Made by a program: the position numbers and the translations under genes
The notes under the pieces: model-generated
Databases searched by the model: none
What the model saw: the letters and a program-made list of their open reading frames with translations, nothing else
Told to the model about the DNA's origin: nothing
Assembly: GCA_021811155.1 (NCBI GenBank)
Contig: JAJZPO010000016.1
Location: forward strand, 1 to 44,346
DNA length: 44,346 bases
From: Bacillota bacterium
GTDB lineage: Bacteria > Bacillota > Desulfitobacteriia > Desulfitobacteriales > JAJXUE01
Reading direction: 5' to 3'
In this document: positions 32,611 through 41,428 of the stretch, in pieces
How positions within the stretch are numbered: position 1 is the stretch's first letter
How the letters are laid out: every line of letters begins with the position of its first letter

Positions 32611-33792
32611 ATGCGCATTACGCCGGCACAAGAGCTGGAACAAAGGTCGCACAAACTTCAGGATCTTATGCGCCAAGAAGGCGTGGACGGAGCAATTGTT
32701 CTTCTAAACGCCGATCTGATATATTTTGCCGGGACCTGCCAGCAGTCCCACTTGTTCATTCCTGTTCAGGTGAGCACGGTGTTGATGGTAAAAAAGGACC
32801 TGACCCGGGCCAGGCGCGAGTCAACCTTGCAGAACATCATCCCCTTTGGTAGCCTGAAGGAGCTGCCCAGCCTGCTTCAGGCCCAGGGCTATGGGAACCT
32901 GAAACGCATCGGCCTGGAGCTTGACGTCCTGCCCGCGGCCCAGTACCTGCGATACAGCAGAATTCTTTCCCCGGCAGAGGTAGTGGACATCAGCCACCTG
33001 ATCCGCACCGTCCGTGCGGTCAAGTCCCAGTATGAACTGGAGATATTACGGGATGCAGCCCGGCAGGCCGGCACCGTCTATGCCAAGGTACCGGAACTGT
33101 TGCAGGAAGGCATGACGGAGCTGGAACTGGCCGGACAGCTGGAGGCTATCTACCGCAAGCTGGGCCATCAGAGCCTGGTGCGCACCCACGCCTTTAACAT
33201 GGAAACCATTTTCGGCCACCTGATGTCAGGCGCCAGTCTGGCAGTGCCCAGTTTCCTGGCCAGCCCCACCGGCGGCGAGGGCCCGGGACCGGCTTATCCC
33301 CAGAGCGCCGGCTTCAAGCTTATCCAGCGGAACGAGCCTGTAATGGTGGACTACGTGGGAATCATGGACGGTTATATCGTGGACATGACCAGGATTTTCT
33401 GCCTGGGCAGCCTGCCGGACAAGATGCTGGGGGCACATCAAACTGCGCTGGAAATTCAGGCAATCCTTATGGATGCTGGGAAACCAGGGGTAAGCTGCGG
33501 TGAACTCTTTGACCTGGCCTGGCAGAAAGCGAGAGCCGGCAGATACAGTGAAAATTTCATGGGGCTGAACGAAGCGGTTCCCTTTATTGGACACGGTGTG
33601 GGGCTTGAACTCGACGAATTGCCGGTCGTTGCCCGCGGCGTCAAAACCCTGCTGGAGGAAGGTACGGTGCTGGCTTTGGAGCCCAAGTTCATCTTCCCCG
33701 AGGGTGCGGTAGGAATCGAGAATACGTTCGTGGTCACCCCCAAGGGGTTGGAACGGATCAGCGTGTTTGAGGAAGAGATTATCTTTGTTTGA
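32611..33792 (+). CDS. M24 family Xaa-Pro peptidase
   Basis: 393 aa aminopeptidase-P/prolidase-like enzyme. The N-terminal creatinase-like domain covers ~1-150 and the pita-bread catalytic domain ~155-393. Metal ligands are seen in order: MVDYVGIMDGYIVDMTR (two Asp), GHGVGLELDE (His), ALEPKF (Glu) and GIENTF (Glu). It removes or cleaves residues next to proline in peptides, or has a related hydrolase role. ATG start behind a G-rich ribosome site. Transcribed divergently from dnaK and convergently with citrate synthase. Confidence 0.9.
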   Translation: MRITPAQELEQRSHKLQDLMRQEGVDGAIVLLNADLIYFAGTCQQSHLFIPVQVSTVLMVKKDLTRARRESTLQNIIPFGSLKELPSLLQAQGYGNLKRIGLELDVLPAAQYLRYSRILSPAEVVDISHLIRTVRAVKSQYELEILRDAARQAGTVYAKVPELLQEGMTELELAGQLEAIYRKLGHQSLVRTHAFNMETIFGHLMSGASLAVPSFLASPTGGEGPGPAYPQSAGFKLIQRNEPVMVDYVGIMDGYIVDMTRIFCLGSLPDKMLGAHQTALEIQAILMDAGKPGVSCGELFDLAWQKARAGRYSENFMGLNEAVPFIGHGVGLELDELPVVARGVKTLLEEGTVLALEPKFIFPEGAVGIENTFVVTPKGLERISVFEEEIIFV

Positions 33793-33942
33793 CGCCGGAA
33801 TGCAGCGGGAACTTGGCGCCAAAAACAGAAAATCCCGCCCGGCAAATTTAGGGCCATTCCGCACCTGTCCGCAAGCAAAAGGGTCTTTACTTCGCACAAA
33901 ACAGATGATTTCCTGCTTTTTGGCTAAAAATAAGTTCCGGTA

Positions 33943-35310
33943 TTACCGGTCAGCCAGAGCAATGTAATCGCGCCTCTCAGCCACGCTTTTATAGGCCGGC
34001 CTGATGATTTTGCCCGCATTGACGATTTCCTCGATGCGGTGAGCGCTCCAACCGGCTATCCTGGCAATGGCAAAAATCGGCGTAAACATCTCCGCCGGCA
34101 AGTCCAGCATGCGGTAAACAAAACCCGAATAAAAATCCACGTTGGCGCTGACGCCCTTATACATTTTGTTGTTCCGGGCGATAACTTGCGGCGCCAGTTC
34201 CTCCACCTTGGCATAGAGGTTGTATTCTTCTTCCAGACCCTTTGCTTTAGCCAGTTCAGCCACATAGTGTTTGAAGATGACTGCCCTGGGATCTGATACG
34301 GAATACACAGCGTGTCCAATGCCGTAAATCAGGCCCGATCTGTCGAAAGCTTCCTTGCCCAGCAATTTGGTCAGATAGTTTTCGATCTCCGCCTCATCCG
34401 CCCAATCCTGCAGGTTGTGCTTCATATCCTCAAACATCTGCACAACCTTGATGTTTGCTCCCCCATGCCTGGGGCCCTTAAGCGAGCCCAGAGCCGCAGA
34501 CATGGCTGCGTAGGTGTCCGTACCGGTTGAGGTTACCACATGGGTAACAAAGGTGGAATTGTTTCCCCCGCCATGCTCCGCGTGCAGCACCAGGGCCAAG
34601 TCAAGCAGCATGGCCTCAAGTTTGGTGTATTTGCTGTCCGGCCTGAGCATGGACAGAATATTCTCCGCCGTGCTCAAATCAGGTCTCGGGCTGTGAATGT
34701 AAAGGCTTTGGCTGCCGTGGTAATGGGCATAGGCCTGAAAGCCATAAACGGCAAGAGACGGAAAACGGGCAATCAGTCCGATACATTGCTTCAGTACGTT
34801 CTTAACGGAGCCGTCATCAGGATTGTCGTCAAAGCTATACAGGGCGAGGACGCTTCTCGCCAATACGTTCATGATATCCTTGCTCGGAGCTTTCATAATC
34901 ACATCCCGGGCGAAATCTTCGGGCAGCTTTTGATAGAGGGCCAGCATATCCCAAAAATCCTTGAGTTGGTTTTTGTCAGGCAGATTCCCGAACAGGAGCA
35001 GGTAGCAAGTTTCTTCGAAACCCCAGCGGTCATCCCTGATAAAACCTTTTACAAGGTCGAAAATGTCATAACCCCGGTAAATCAGCCTGCCCGGAACGGG
35101 AACCATCTCGCCTTCATCCAGGATATAGGAATGCACCTCCCCAATCTCGGTCAGGCCCACAAGAACACCTTTCCCGTCTATATCCCGAAGTCCCCTTTTA
35201 ACATCATACTTATTGAATAGCTCGGGCTTGATAAAACTGCTCCTTTCAGCCATGACACTAAGTTCATTCAGCATTTTTTCTTCCATTAACTTAATTTCGC
35301 CGTTTGCCAC
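33943..35310 (-). CDS. citrate synthase
   Basis: 455 aa citrate synthase, long clostridial type. Catalytic residues are visible: His in LHAEHGGGNNSTF (near 240), His in YGIGHAVYS (near 315) and Asp in NVDFYSGFVYRML (near 385). It condenses acetyl-CoA with oxaloacetate; in anaerobes it feeds glutamate synthesis. This is the Si-type fold, not the Re-citrate synthase found in some clostridia. GTG start behind GGGAGG. It is divergent from cooS across a 683-base structured gap. A small CCGGTAT-TACCGG palindrome overlaps its stop. Confidence 0.93.
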   Translation of the reverse strand: MANGEIKLMEEKMLNELSVMAERSSFIKPELFNKYDVKRGLRDIDGKGVLVGLTEIGEVHSYILDEGEMVPVPGRLIYRGYDIFDLVKGFIRDDRWGFEETCYLLLFGNLPDKNQLKDFWDMLALYQKLPEDFARDVIMKAPSKDIMNVLARSVLALYSFDDNPDDGSVKNVLKQCIGLIARFPSLAVYGFQAYAHYHGSQSLYIHSPRPDLSTAENILSMLRPDSKYTKLEAMLLDLALVLHAEHGGGNNSTFVTHVVTSTGTDTYAAMSAALGSLKGPRHGGANIKVVQMFEDMKHNLQDWADEAEIENYLTKLLGKEAFDRSGLIYGIGHAVYSVSDPRAVIFKHYVAELAKAKGLEEEYNLYAKVEELAPQVIARNNKMYKGVSANVDFYSGFVYRMLDLPAEMFTPIFAIARIAGWSAHRIEEIVNAGKIIRPAYKSVAERRDYIALADR

Positions 35311-35577
35311 TTAAACAACCTCCCTTACATGAAATCTTGCACCGGCCAAATATGCTGCGAATGCTGACAGGCCCACAGACCTGGTAATCCTGGGAATAAC
35401 AGGTCTTGCTTCCAAGCTTCGTCCAAAAACAGACACGAGTGTCTATCTGGCGTCGTGTATACAAAATACCACAGCCAGAATCTTTCTTTCTAATTAGTTC
35501 GAGGTTTTACTCAATATTCCTGCCAGAGGTGCATTCAGGAACCATGTAGGTCAGCCAGCACTGGCACCAGCCAACAA

Positions 35578-35755
35578 GAAACGCGCGCTTCGTTTTTCCT
35601 CAGCGCGCGCGTTTCCCTGCCGAGGCTGAGACATGTATGTTAGTCTCAGCCTCTCTAGGACTAGGACCGCGCTAGCCCCGGCCCTTCTTTTGGGTTTGCG
35701 CGGTCCGTCGCAGCACCCCGTGTTCGATATGCTCGGCAAAAGTTGCCGAGTATAT
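35578..35755. repeat. structured multi-hairpin repeat, copy B
   Basis: Hairpin 1 GAAACGCGCGC ... GCGCGCGTTTC (35578-35615) and hairpin 4 ATATGCTCGGCAA ... TTGCCGAGTATAT (35727-35755) correspond to copy A. Two extra hairpins are inserted between them: GAGGCTGAGAC ... GTCTCAGCCTC (35622-35653) and GGACCGCGC ... GCGCGGTCC (35664-35706). Compensatory changes in hairpin 1 and a G-U wobble in hairpin 4 indicate selection on the fold. Confidence 0.85.
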
Positions 35756-35772
35756 ACTTTCTGAGGTAGATC

Positions 35773-35803
35773 AAAGGGACCTCCCTTAGGAGATCCTTTT
35801 TTT
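35773..35803 (+). terminator. terminator-like hairpin in the cooS leader region
   Basis: AAAGGGACCTCC - CTTA - GGAGATCCTTT, a 12-bp stem with one mismatch, followed by seven Ts. It would stop plus-strand transcripts reading from the structured repeat toward cooS, so it marks the end of a small RNA or an attenuator. Confidence 0.7.
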
Positions 35804-35993
35804 GTTCGCTTGCTTCCCTGAAGCCATCCTTCCCGAACACCTTGGCTGATTGAATTCCCGCGAGCAGTAGGATTTTCCTCACAGCTGGGAGTGATAAACT
35901 TCACACTGGCTGTCGGACTTTTCTCACAGAACCATTATTCGAACCATGATAACTTTTATACATAAATTTAAAACATATAGGGAGGTAGACCCA

Positions 35994-37892
35994 ATGTCAA
36001 GTTGTCAGACCTGTCCCTCATCCGACACCTGTTACTCAGCCCACAACAGCACTAATGACATGTACGAGCGCACCACCAAACTCGGCATTCCCACCATCTT
36101 TGACCGCTGGGAAGCCCAGCAGCCTCAGTGCGGTTTCGGCATGCAGGGGATCTGCTGCCAGCTTTGCAGCCACGGGCCTTGCCGCATAACCCAAAAAGCT
36201 GACCGTGGAATCTGCGGCGCCACCGCCGACACCATTGTAGCAAGAAACCTTGTCCGCCTTACATCTCACGGCGCAGCCGCCTACAGCCACCACCTGGAAG
36301 AATTGGCTAAAACCCTCAAGGCAACTGCCCAGGGCAAGACCCCCTTTAAAATCGGAGATGAAAAGAAATTGCGGGACATAGCTGCGGTAGTAGGTTTGGA
36401 CGCCACCAAATCCACAGCCGATCTTGCCATAGCCCTTGCCGATATTATCCTGTCCGAGCTGCGCAAAGGCAGTGAAGAGCCCCTGGCCTTGCTTGACCTG
36501 TTCGCTCCCCCAACCCGCAAAGAGGCCTGGGAGAAATTAGGCGTGATTCCGGGTGGAGTCTTGTCAGAAATCCGCGACGCGCTGACCAAGACTATGTCCA
36601 ACATCGACACAGACCCCATCGACCTGCTCCTAACTGCAGTCCGCCTTTCCATTGCCACCGGTTACATGGGCCTGGTAGGGACCACAACCCTCCAGGACAT
36701 CCTCCTCGGCACACCTTCCCTGACCAACAGTGAAGCCGATCTGGGTGTGATAGACCCCGCCACAGTCAATATCGTCGCCCATGGTCACGTTCCGCTGGTG
36801 GCCACTGCCGTTTTGCAGGCCATCCAGGACCCTGAATTAAATAAACTGGCGCGTCAGGCCGGGGCCGAAGGCATCAAGGTCTATGGCTCCATGTGCACCG
36901 GCCAGGAACTGATGCAGCGCTCAGCCGGCAGCGCCCGCGGCTTTGCCGGACAGCTCAGCAACTGGCTTTCCCAGGAATACTATGTTGCCACCGGCGCTGT
37001 AGACCTGGTGATGATGGACATGAACTGCTCCATCCCAGGGTTGAAGACGGTTGCCGACCACTTCCATACCAAGCTGGTGAGTGTGGACAGGATTCTGCGC
37101 ATGGAAGGGGTGGAGGACCATGTCGACTACGAACCTGAAAAAGTGGCAGAGCAAGCCCGGCAGTTGGTGAAAATGGCTATTGACACCTATAAGAAGCGGG
37201 GCCAAAATATCTATATCCCTGAGTACAAGGCCAAGGCAGTAGCCGGATTTGGCGTGGAAACGATCGTCCGGGCCTTGGGCGGCAGCCTTGATCCTCTCCT
37301 TGATGCGGTAAAAGCAAATCAAATCCGGGGTATTGCCGCAGTGGTAGGCTGCACCAACAACCGCAACGGTCAGGACTTCAAAGGACTGGCCATCATGCGC
37401 GAATTCATCAAGCATAATGTCTTGGTCATTGCCGCCGGCTGCATGAGCAGCGCCGCTGAAATTGAGGGGCTAACCGATCCGGCTGCCGCTGAACTCTGCG
37501 GCGATAGCTTGAAGGACGTGTGCAAAGCGCTGGGCATTCCACCTGTACTCAACTTCGGTTCTTGTGTTGACATCGGACGCATCGGGGTCGCTGTCACAGA
37601 GATCGCCGGAGCCCTCGGCGTGGATCCCAGCCAGCTGCCTGTAGTGGCTTCCGCTCCCGAGTACCTGGAGCAAAAGGCCGTAGCCGATGGAATTTTCGCT
37701 GTCTCCTTCGGCCTCCTGACCCATATCGGCCCCGTTCCTCCCGTAACGGGAAGCGAGCTCGTGACTAAGATCCTGACTGACGACATTGCCCAGCTTTTAG
37801 GCGGAAAGGTTTTGGTGCAGGAGGACCCGGTTAAGGCCGCTGAGGAGATGATTGCCCATATTGATGCCAAACGCAGCTCCCTGGGCATATAG
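35994..37892 (+). CDS. cooS: Ni-Fe carbon monoxide dehydrogenase, catalytic subunit
   Basis: 632 aa from ATG 35994 (GGGAGGT ribosome site; the track start adds 16 unlikely residues). It oxidises CO to CO2, giving electrons to the CooF ferredoxin. Near residues 46-74 the D- and B-cluster cysteines are complete (CGFGMQGICCQLCSHGPC ... GICG). C-cluster ligands follow: HGHVPL, SMCTGQE, VVGCTNN, AAGCMSS and FGSCVDIGR. An extra N-terminal CQTCPSSDTC lies before them. No acetyl-CoA synthase genes are near, and the neighbours are CooF and an FAD/NAD oxidoreductase, so this is a monofunctional, NAD(P)H-linked CODH. Confidence 0.96.
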   Translation: MSSCQTCPSSDTCYSAHNSTNDMYERTTKLGIPTIFDRWEAQQPQCGFGMQGICCQLCSHGPCRITQKADRGICGATADTIVARNLVRLTSHGAAAYSHHLEELAKTLKATAQGKTPFKIGDEKKLRDIAAVVGLDATKSTADLAIALADIILSELRKGSEEPLALLDLFAPPTRKEAWEKLGVIPGGVLSEIRDALTKTMSNIDTDPIDLLLTAVRLSIATGYMGLVGTTTLQDILLGTPSLTNSEADLGVIDPATVNIVAHGHVPLVATAVLQAIQDPELNKLARQAGAEGIKVYGSMCTGQELMQRSAGSARGFAGQLSNWLSQEYYVATGAVDLVMMDMNCSIPGLKTVADHFHTKLVSVDRILRMEGVEDHVDYEPEKVAEQARQLVKMAIDTYKKRGQNIYIPEYKAKAVAGFGVETIVRALGGSLDPLLDAVKANQIRGIAAVVGCTNNRNGQDFKGLAIMREFIKHNVLVIAAGCMSSAAEIEGLTDPAAAELCGDSLKDVCKALGIPPVLNFGSCVDIGRIGVAVTEIAGALGVDPSQLPVVASAPEYLEQKAVADGIFAVSFGLLTHIGPVPPVTGSELVTKILTDDIAQLLGGKVLVQEDPVKAAEEMIAHIDAKRSSLGI

Positions 37893-37902
37893 GAGGACAG
37901 CC

Positions 37903-38394
37903 ATGAAACAGATAATGGTTGACGTAGAGCGCTGTAACGGCTGTTTGACCTGTACACTCGCTTGCTCCGCAGCCCACTCCTTGACCGATACGATCGTCGC
38001 GGCCATGGCAGCAAAAACCCCCGCCCGCATCCAGGTAATGCCGGTAAAGGGCAAGGCTGTACCCCTGATGTGCCGTCATTGTGAAGAACCAGCCTGCGTT
38101 GACGCCTGCATGGCAGGAGCCATGCAGAAGGACCCGGTTACCGGCATAGTCACCAATGAGGGAAACGAGCAAGCCTGCGTAGGCTGCTGGATGTGCATCA
38201 TGGCCTGTCCCTACGGAGCAGTAACCCAGCACCCCAATGGCAAGACCGCACTTAAGTGTGACCGCTGCAGGGGCAGAGAGACCCCTGCCTGTGTGGAATC
38301 CTGCCCGAATAACGCTCTGCGCTTCGTTGAAGTGGGCGAGTTCGCCGCAGAAAAGGCTGCAAAAACTGCCGTGTCTCAGTTAACGGGCACCTAA
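37903..38394 (+). CDS. cooF: CooF-type 4x[4Fe-4S] ferredoxin
   Basis: 163 aa iron-sulfur protein from ATG 37903 (AGGAGG, overlapping region just after cooS stop). Cysteine groups for four [4Fe-4S] clusters are visible: CNGCLTCTLAC, CRHCEEPACVDAC, CVGCWMCIMACP and CDRCRGRETPACVESCP. It carries electrons from CooS to the next enzyme. Ten bases separate it from cooS and the oxidoreductase follows, giving a three-gene electron path. The track start 17 codons upstream lies inside cooS. Confidence 0.94.
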   Translation: MKQIMVDVERCNGCLTCTLACSAAHSLTDTIVAAMAAKTPARIQVMPVKGKAVPLMCRHCEEPACVDACMAGAMQKDPVTGIVTNEGNEQACVGCWMCIMACPYGAVTQHPNGKTALKCDRCRGRETPACVESCPNNALRFVEVGEFAAEKAAKTAVSQLTGT

Positions 38395-38407
38395 GGGGGT
38401 GAAGACT

Positions 38408-39661
38408 GTGCATCACGTAATAATTGGCAACAGCGCGGCAGGAATCCGGGCCGCAGAAACCCTGCGCTACCTGGACCCGGTCTCAGACATCAGCATCATC
38501 TCTGAAGAGGACATTCACGCTTATTCCCGCTGCCTGCTGCCCGACTTTCTGGCCGGCAGCAGGAGTGAAAGAGAAATCTATTTCCGGCCGGAGGACTTCT
38601 ATGCCCGCAACCGGATCCAGACCATCTTCGGGTCAAAGGCGGAAAGCATCGACCCTGAGCAGCGGAGGGTGTTGCTGGATGACGGGACCAGGCTTTCCTA
38701 TGACAAGCTCCTCATCGCCACGGGAGCATCCAGCACCCTGCCACCCATCCCCGGCATTGACTCCCCCAATGTCTTTGGGCTGCGTCATTTAAGGGACGCC
38801 AGGAATATCTTGAAAGCCTGCGCCAAAGCGCGCCGGGTGGTCATCATCGGCGCTGGGTTTGTAGGTCTCGAAGCGGCAACGGCGCTCTACCGCCAAGGCC
38901 TGGAAGTAACAGTAGTGGAAAAGATGCCTCAGATCCTGCCCCAACAGTTTGATACCCTGGCAGCGGACATCATCCTGCAAGACATCCAGGCGGAAGGAAT
39001 CAGGTTTGTCCTGGGCAGGGGAATCAAAGAAATATCTCCCCCGAGCGTGTGGGGCCGCATTTTCAGCAACCCCGGCTGCGGAGTTGTTTTGGAGGACGGG
39101 ACCAGGCTAAAGGCCGAAGTAATAATCATAGCCGCTGGCACACGTCCCAATGTGGAAGTTGCGTTAAGCGCGGGTATCAAGATCAATCGCGGCATCCCAG
39201 TCAATGATTTTATGGAGACAAACGTGCCCCATATCTATGCAGCGGGAGACGTGGCTGAAACAAAGGACGTGGTCACGGGCCAGACAGGTCTGACCCCGAT
39301 CTGGCCCAACGCCAGCGCCCAGGGCCGTACAGCCGCATATAACATGGTGGGACACCCAAAAGCCTATGGCGGGATGATTGGCTTGCAGAATGCGGTAGAG
39401 TTCCGGGACGTACCCGCAATCGCCATGGGAATTTCCCGGCCAGCCGGAGCGGACTACCAGGTGCTTTCCAGCTACCATCCGGAGAAAAACCGTTACAAAA
39501 AGCTGGTACTGCTGAACGACCGCCTGGTAGGCATGATACTGGTAGGCGATATACACCAGGCCGGCATCTACGGCGCCCTCATCAAAAACAAAGCCAGCGT
39601 CAGCCGCTTTAATGACCTGCTGCTGCGTGATGACTTCAGTTACGGCTATCTGGCAACCTAA
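38408..39661 (+). CDS. FAD/NAD-dependent oxidoreductase linked to CODH (FNOR)
   Basis: 417 aa from GTG 38408; AAGGGGGTGA is correctly spaced for this start rather than for the GTG at 38399. Two Rossmann motifs are present: VIIGNSAAGIRAAE for FAD (residue ~4) and VVIIGAGFVGLEAATAL for NAD(P)H (~145); YAAGDVAE is the FAD tail. It belongs to the NADH-oxidase/nitrite-reductase-like flavoprotein group often found with cooS-cooF. It probably reduces NAD(P)+ with CO electrons. Substrate choice (NAD+ or NADP+) is not clear. Confidence 0.9.
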   Translation: MHHVIIGNSAAGIRAAETLRYLDPVSDISIISEEDIHAYSRCLLPDFLAGSRSEREIYFRPEDFYARNRIQTIFGSKAESIDPEQRRVLLDDGTRLSYDKLLIATGASSTLPPIPGIDSPNVFGLRHLRDARNILKACAKARRVVIIGAGFVGLEAATALYRQGLEVTVVEKMPQILPQQFDTLAADIILQDIQAEGIRFVLGRGIKEISPPSVWGRIFSNPGCGVVLEDGTRLKAEVIIIAAGTRPNVEVALSAGIKINRGIPVNDFMETNVPHIYAAGDVAETKDVVTGQTGLTPIWPNASAQGRTAAYNMVGHPKAYGGMIGLQNAVEFRDVPAIAMGISRPAGADYQVLSSYHPEKNRYKKLVLLNDRLVGMILVGDIHQAGIYGALIKNKASVSRFNDLLLRDDFSYGYLAT

Positions 39662-39697
39662 CCGGCTCCGGTCATAGACCCAGGGATTAAACATTAC

Positions 39698-39726
39698 GGC
39701 CGGCACTCCCCACGGAGTGGCCGGCC
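39698..39726 (+). other. GC-rich hairpin between FNOR and HPP genes
   Basis: GGCCGGCACTCC - loop - GGAGTGGCCGGCC, nearly perfect with one bulge. No T run follows, so it is more likely an mRNA stability or processing hairpin than a strong terminator. Confidence 0.5.
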
Positions 39727-39788
39727 GCCCAACTCTTGTGCCCGTTTGTGTTAACGCAGGCAGTTTGCGTAAAAGAAGGTGTAAAATA

Positions 39789-40343
39789 ATGAGTGAAGGC
39801 TTGTCGATCGGACAGATGACCACCTACCTCAAAAAATATCTGGTGAAATTCAGGGGCAATCGCCGTTCAGCCCCCTTGGTCTCCCCAGCTCCATTGGACA
39901 TCATGGTCTCGGGCCTAGGTTCGGGTATAGCGCTTAGTATTTTGGCAGCGCTGTCCATGGTTTATAAAATGCCGATGATTGTAGCATCCTTTGGAGCATC
40001 GGCTATACTTATTTACGGTGCACCGGATGCCCCACTCTCCCAGCCGAGAAATGTAATTTTCGGCCACCTTTTATCGGCTGCAGTTGGCGTAACTATTTAC
40101 AGGTTATTTGGCTTTACCTGGACTGCCGCGGCTATGGCCACCACAATTGCCCTGATTCTCATGCTGATTACCAAGACAACCCATCCGCCCGGCGGCGCCA
40201 CCGCTCTCTTTGCCGTGCTGGGGCGGGCAGAGCCCATCTACATATTGACACCGGTGGTCACGGGGGCGGTTATCATGGTGATTGTTGGAATTTTGACCAA
40301 TAACTTGTCCCCGAACCGCCAATATCCCCGCTACTGGTGGTAG
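39789..40343 (+). CDS. HPP family membrane protein
   Basis: 184 aa from ATG 39789 (ribosome site AGAAGGTG; the track start 24 codons earlier is unsupported). About four membrane segments are visible, with the family-defining THPPGGATAL motif between the third and fourth and a second conserved ASFGASAILIYGAP. HPP proteins are poorly understood; some are linked to nitrite or anion transport. It is transcribed after the CODH genes and before a stress protein, possibly as one unit, but a hairpin lies in the gap. Confidence 0.85.
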   Translation: MSEGLSIGQMTTYLKKYLVKFRGNRRSAPLVSPAPLDIMVSGLGSGIALSILAALSMVYKMPMIVASFGASAILIYGAPDAPLSQPRNVIFGHLLSAAVGVTIYRLFGFTWTAAAMATTIALILMLITKTTHPPGGATALFAVLGRAEPIYILTPVVTGAVIMVIVGILTNNLSPNRQYPRYWW

Positions 40344-40383
40344 GCGCCCAGCTCATTCCGTAAATTCAAGGAGATGAACCCGT

Positions 40384-40809
40384 ATGTATAAAAATATCCT
40401 GGTGCCGACTGACGGTTCCGATTATTCCCGCCGGGCCATGCAGCAAGCTGTGGATCTGGCCAAGGCTTTGGGGGCCAAGCTTTTTCTGCTGCATGTCATA
40501 TATACCCCGGAGACCCTGGGTTATGTACTCACCGGGGGGGCAACGGTGATCCAGGACCAGCTCAACATAAACGCTGAAACAGTTCTCCACGCCACAATCC
40601 ACGGCATTGACCTAACCGGGATTGAACTCGAAAAGATGACAAAGCCTGGGCACCCGGCAGGGGAAATCCTGCAAGAGATTGAAAAACTAAAAATTGACCT
40701 TGTGGTCATGGGCAGCCATGGTTATGGTCAGATTGCCGGTCCCCTGCTTGGCAGCGTAAGCCAAAAGGTGCTGGCCAAAGCCCATTGTCCGGTATTGATT
40801 GTCAAATAG
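40384..40809 (+). CDS. universal stress protein (UspA family)
   Basis: 141 aa UspA-fold protein. ILVPTDGSDYSRRAM at the N-terminus and the ATP-binding pattern G-x2-G-x9-G-S in GSHGYGQIAGPLLGSVSQ near the C-terminus mark the ATP-binding UspFG-like subgroup. It probably helps survival under energy or oxidative stress. ATG start behind AAGGAG, 40 bases after the HPP gene. A clear terminator follows. Confidence 0.93.
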   Translation: MYKNILVPTDGSDYSRRAMQQAVDLAKALGAKLFLLHVIYTPETLGYVLTGGATVIQDQLNINAETVLHATIHGIDLTGIELEKMTKPGHPAGEILQEIEKLKIDLVVMGSHGYGQIAGPLLGSVSQKVLAKAHCPVLIVK

Positions 40810-40830
40810 CTGCGCAATACCCATAAATAT

Positions 40831-40866
40831 CCCCCGCCTGCACCAAATCTTAGAGGCGGGGGTTTT
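40831..40866 (+). terminator. Rho-independent terminator after usp
   Basis: CCCCCGCCT ... AGGCGGGGG followed by TTTT. Ends the plus-strand block cooS to usp. Confidence 0.9.
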
Positions 40867-41028
40867 CGACTTGCCTAGTTTACCCTTTAACCAAAATAAT
40901 GCGCCGAGATAAATCCGGTTTCTAACATGAGCGATTCCGTGCAACAAATTTGGTCATGACCGCTTTACTTTCTGGCAGTTCCGCCCGGCCTTGAGGCGAT
41001 ACCACTAGCTTAACGTTATTTAATAACG

Positions 41029-41059
41029 AAAGGGCCATCTCAACCAGAGACGGCCCTTT
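41029..41059 (-). terminator. terminator of the DUF2089-YvlD operon
   Basis: AAAGGGCC-a-TCTC ... GAGA-c-GGCCCTTT, just past the yvlD-like stop. A smaller palindrome CGTTATT-t-AATAACG (41014-41028) lies directly beyond it. Confidence 0.75.
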
Positions 41060-41063
41060 ACTT

Positions 41064-41411
41064 TTAGTTCGCTTTGCGATACAAATCCTTTAGCAGCCAG
41101 TTGAACAGGGAAACGATTAGAGCGGCAAGGAAAGCAGTGATAAAACCGTGGATGCGGAATCCTGGCAGGAATGATGCTGTGAGCATTACCATCCAGGTGT
41201 TAACGACCAGGATAAAAAGCCCCAAGGTGACCAGGCTAAAGGGCAGGGTCAGGAGTAGCAGCACCGGTCGGATTATCAGGTTCACCAAGCCCAGGACGAT
41301 CCCGGCCCAAAGAAAGGTCAACGGACTGTGGGCCGAGATTCCCGGCAAAAAGTAGGCGGCGACAAAAAGAGCAAAGGCATTTACCAAAGATACCAGGACC
41401 AGTTTGCGCAT
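41064..41411 (-). CDS. YvlD-like (phage holin family 4) membrane protein
   Basis: 115 aa with four hydrophobic segments (residues ~4-22, 30-48, 52-75, 88-108) and short basic ends. LGLVNLIIRPVLLLLTLPFSLVTLGLF is typical of the YvlD/DUF360 group. In Bacillus the yvlABCD operon is linked to cell-envelope stress. It is last in a four-gene operon led by the DUF2089 regulator. Exact role unknown. ATG start with a GGGGA-type ribosome site. Confidence 0.85.
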   Translation of the reverse strand: MRKLVLVSLVNAFALFVAAYFLPGISAHSPLTFLWAGIVLGLVNLIIRPVLLLLTLPFSLVTLGLFILVVNTWMVMLTASFLPGFRIHGFITAFLAALIVSLFNWLLKDLYRKAN

Positions 41412-41428
41412 CTTTCAATCCCCTCTAG

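Larger units (their letters stand above)
35311..35993. other. 683-base divergent gap, citrate synthase / cooS
   Basis: No protein gene. It contains four strong hairpins (35578-35755) that form copy B of the structured repeat with insertions, then a plus-strand terminator (35773-35803) about 190 bases before cooS. I could not place a convincing cooS promoter or a CooA-type site. Confidence 0.7.

Noticed and set aside
35804-35993. CooA/RcoM binding site before cooS
   Set aside because: No convincing TGTCG-N6-CGACA dyad could be found in the leader.
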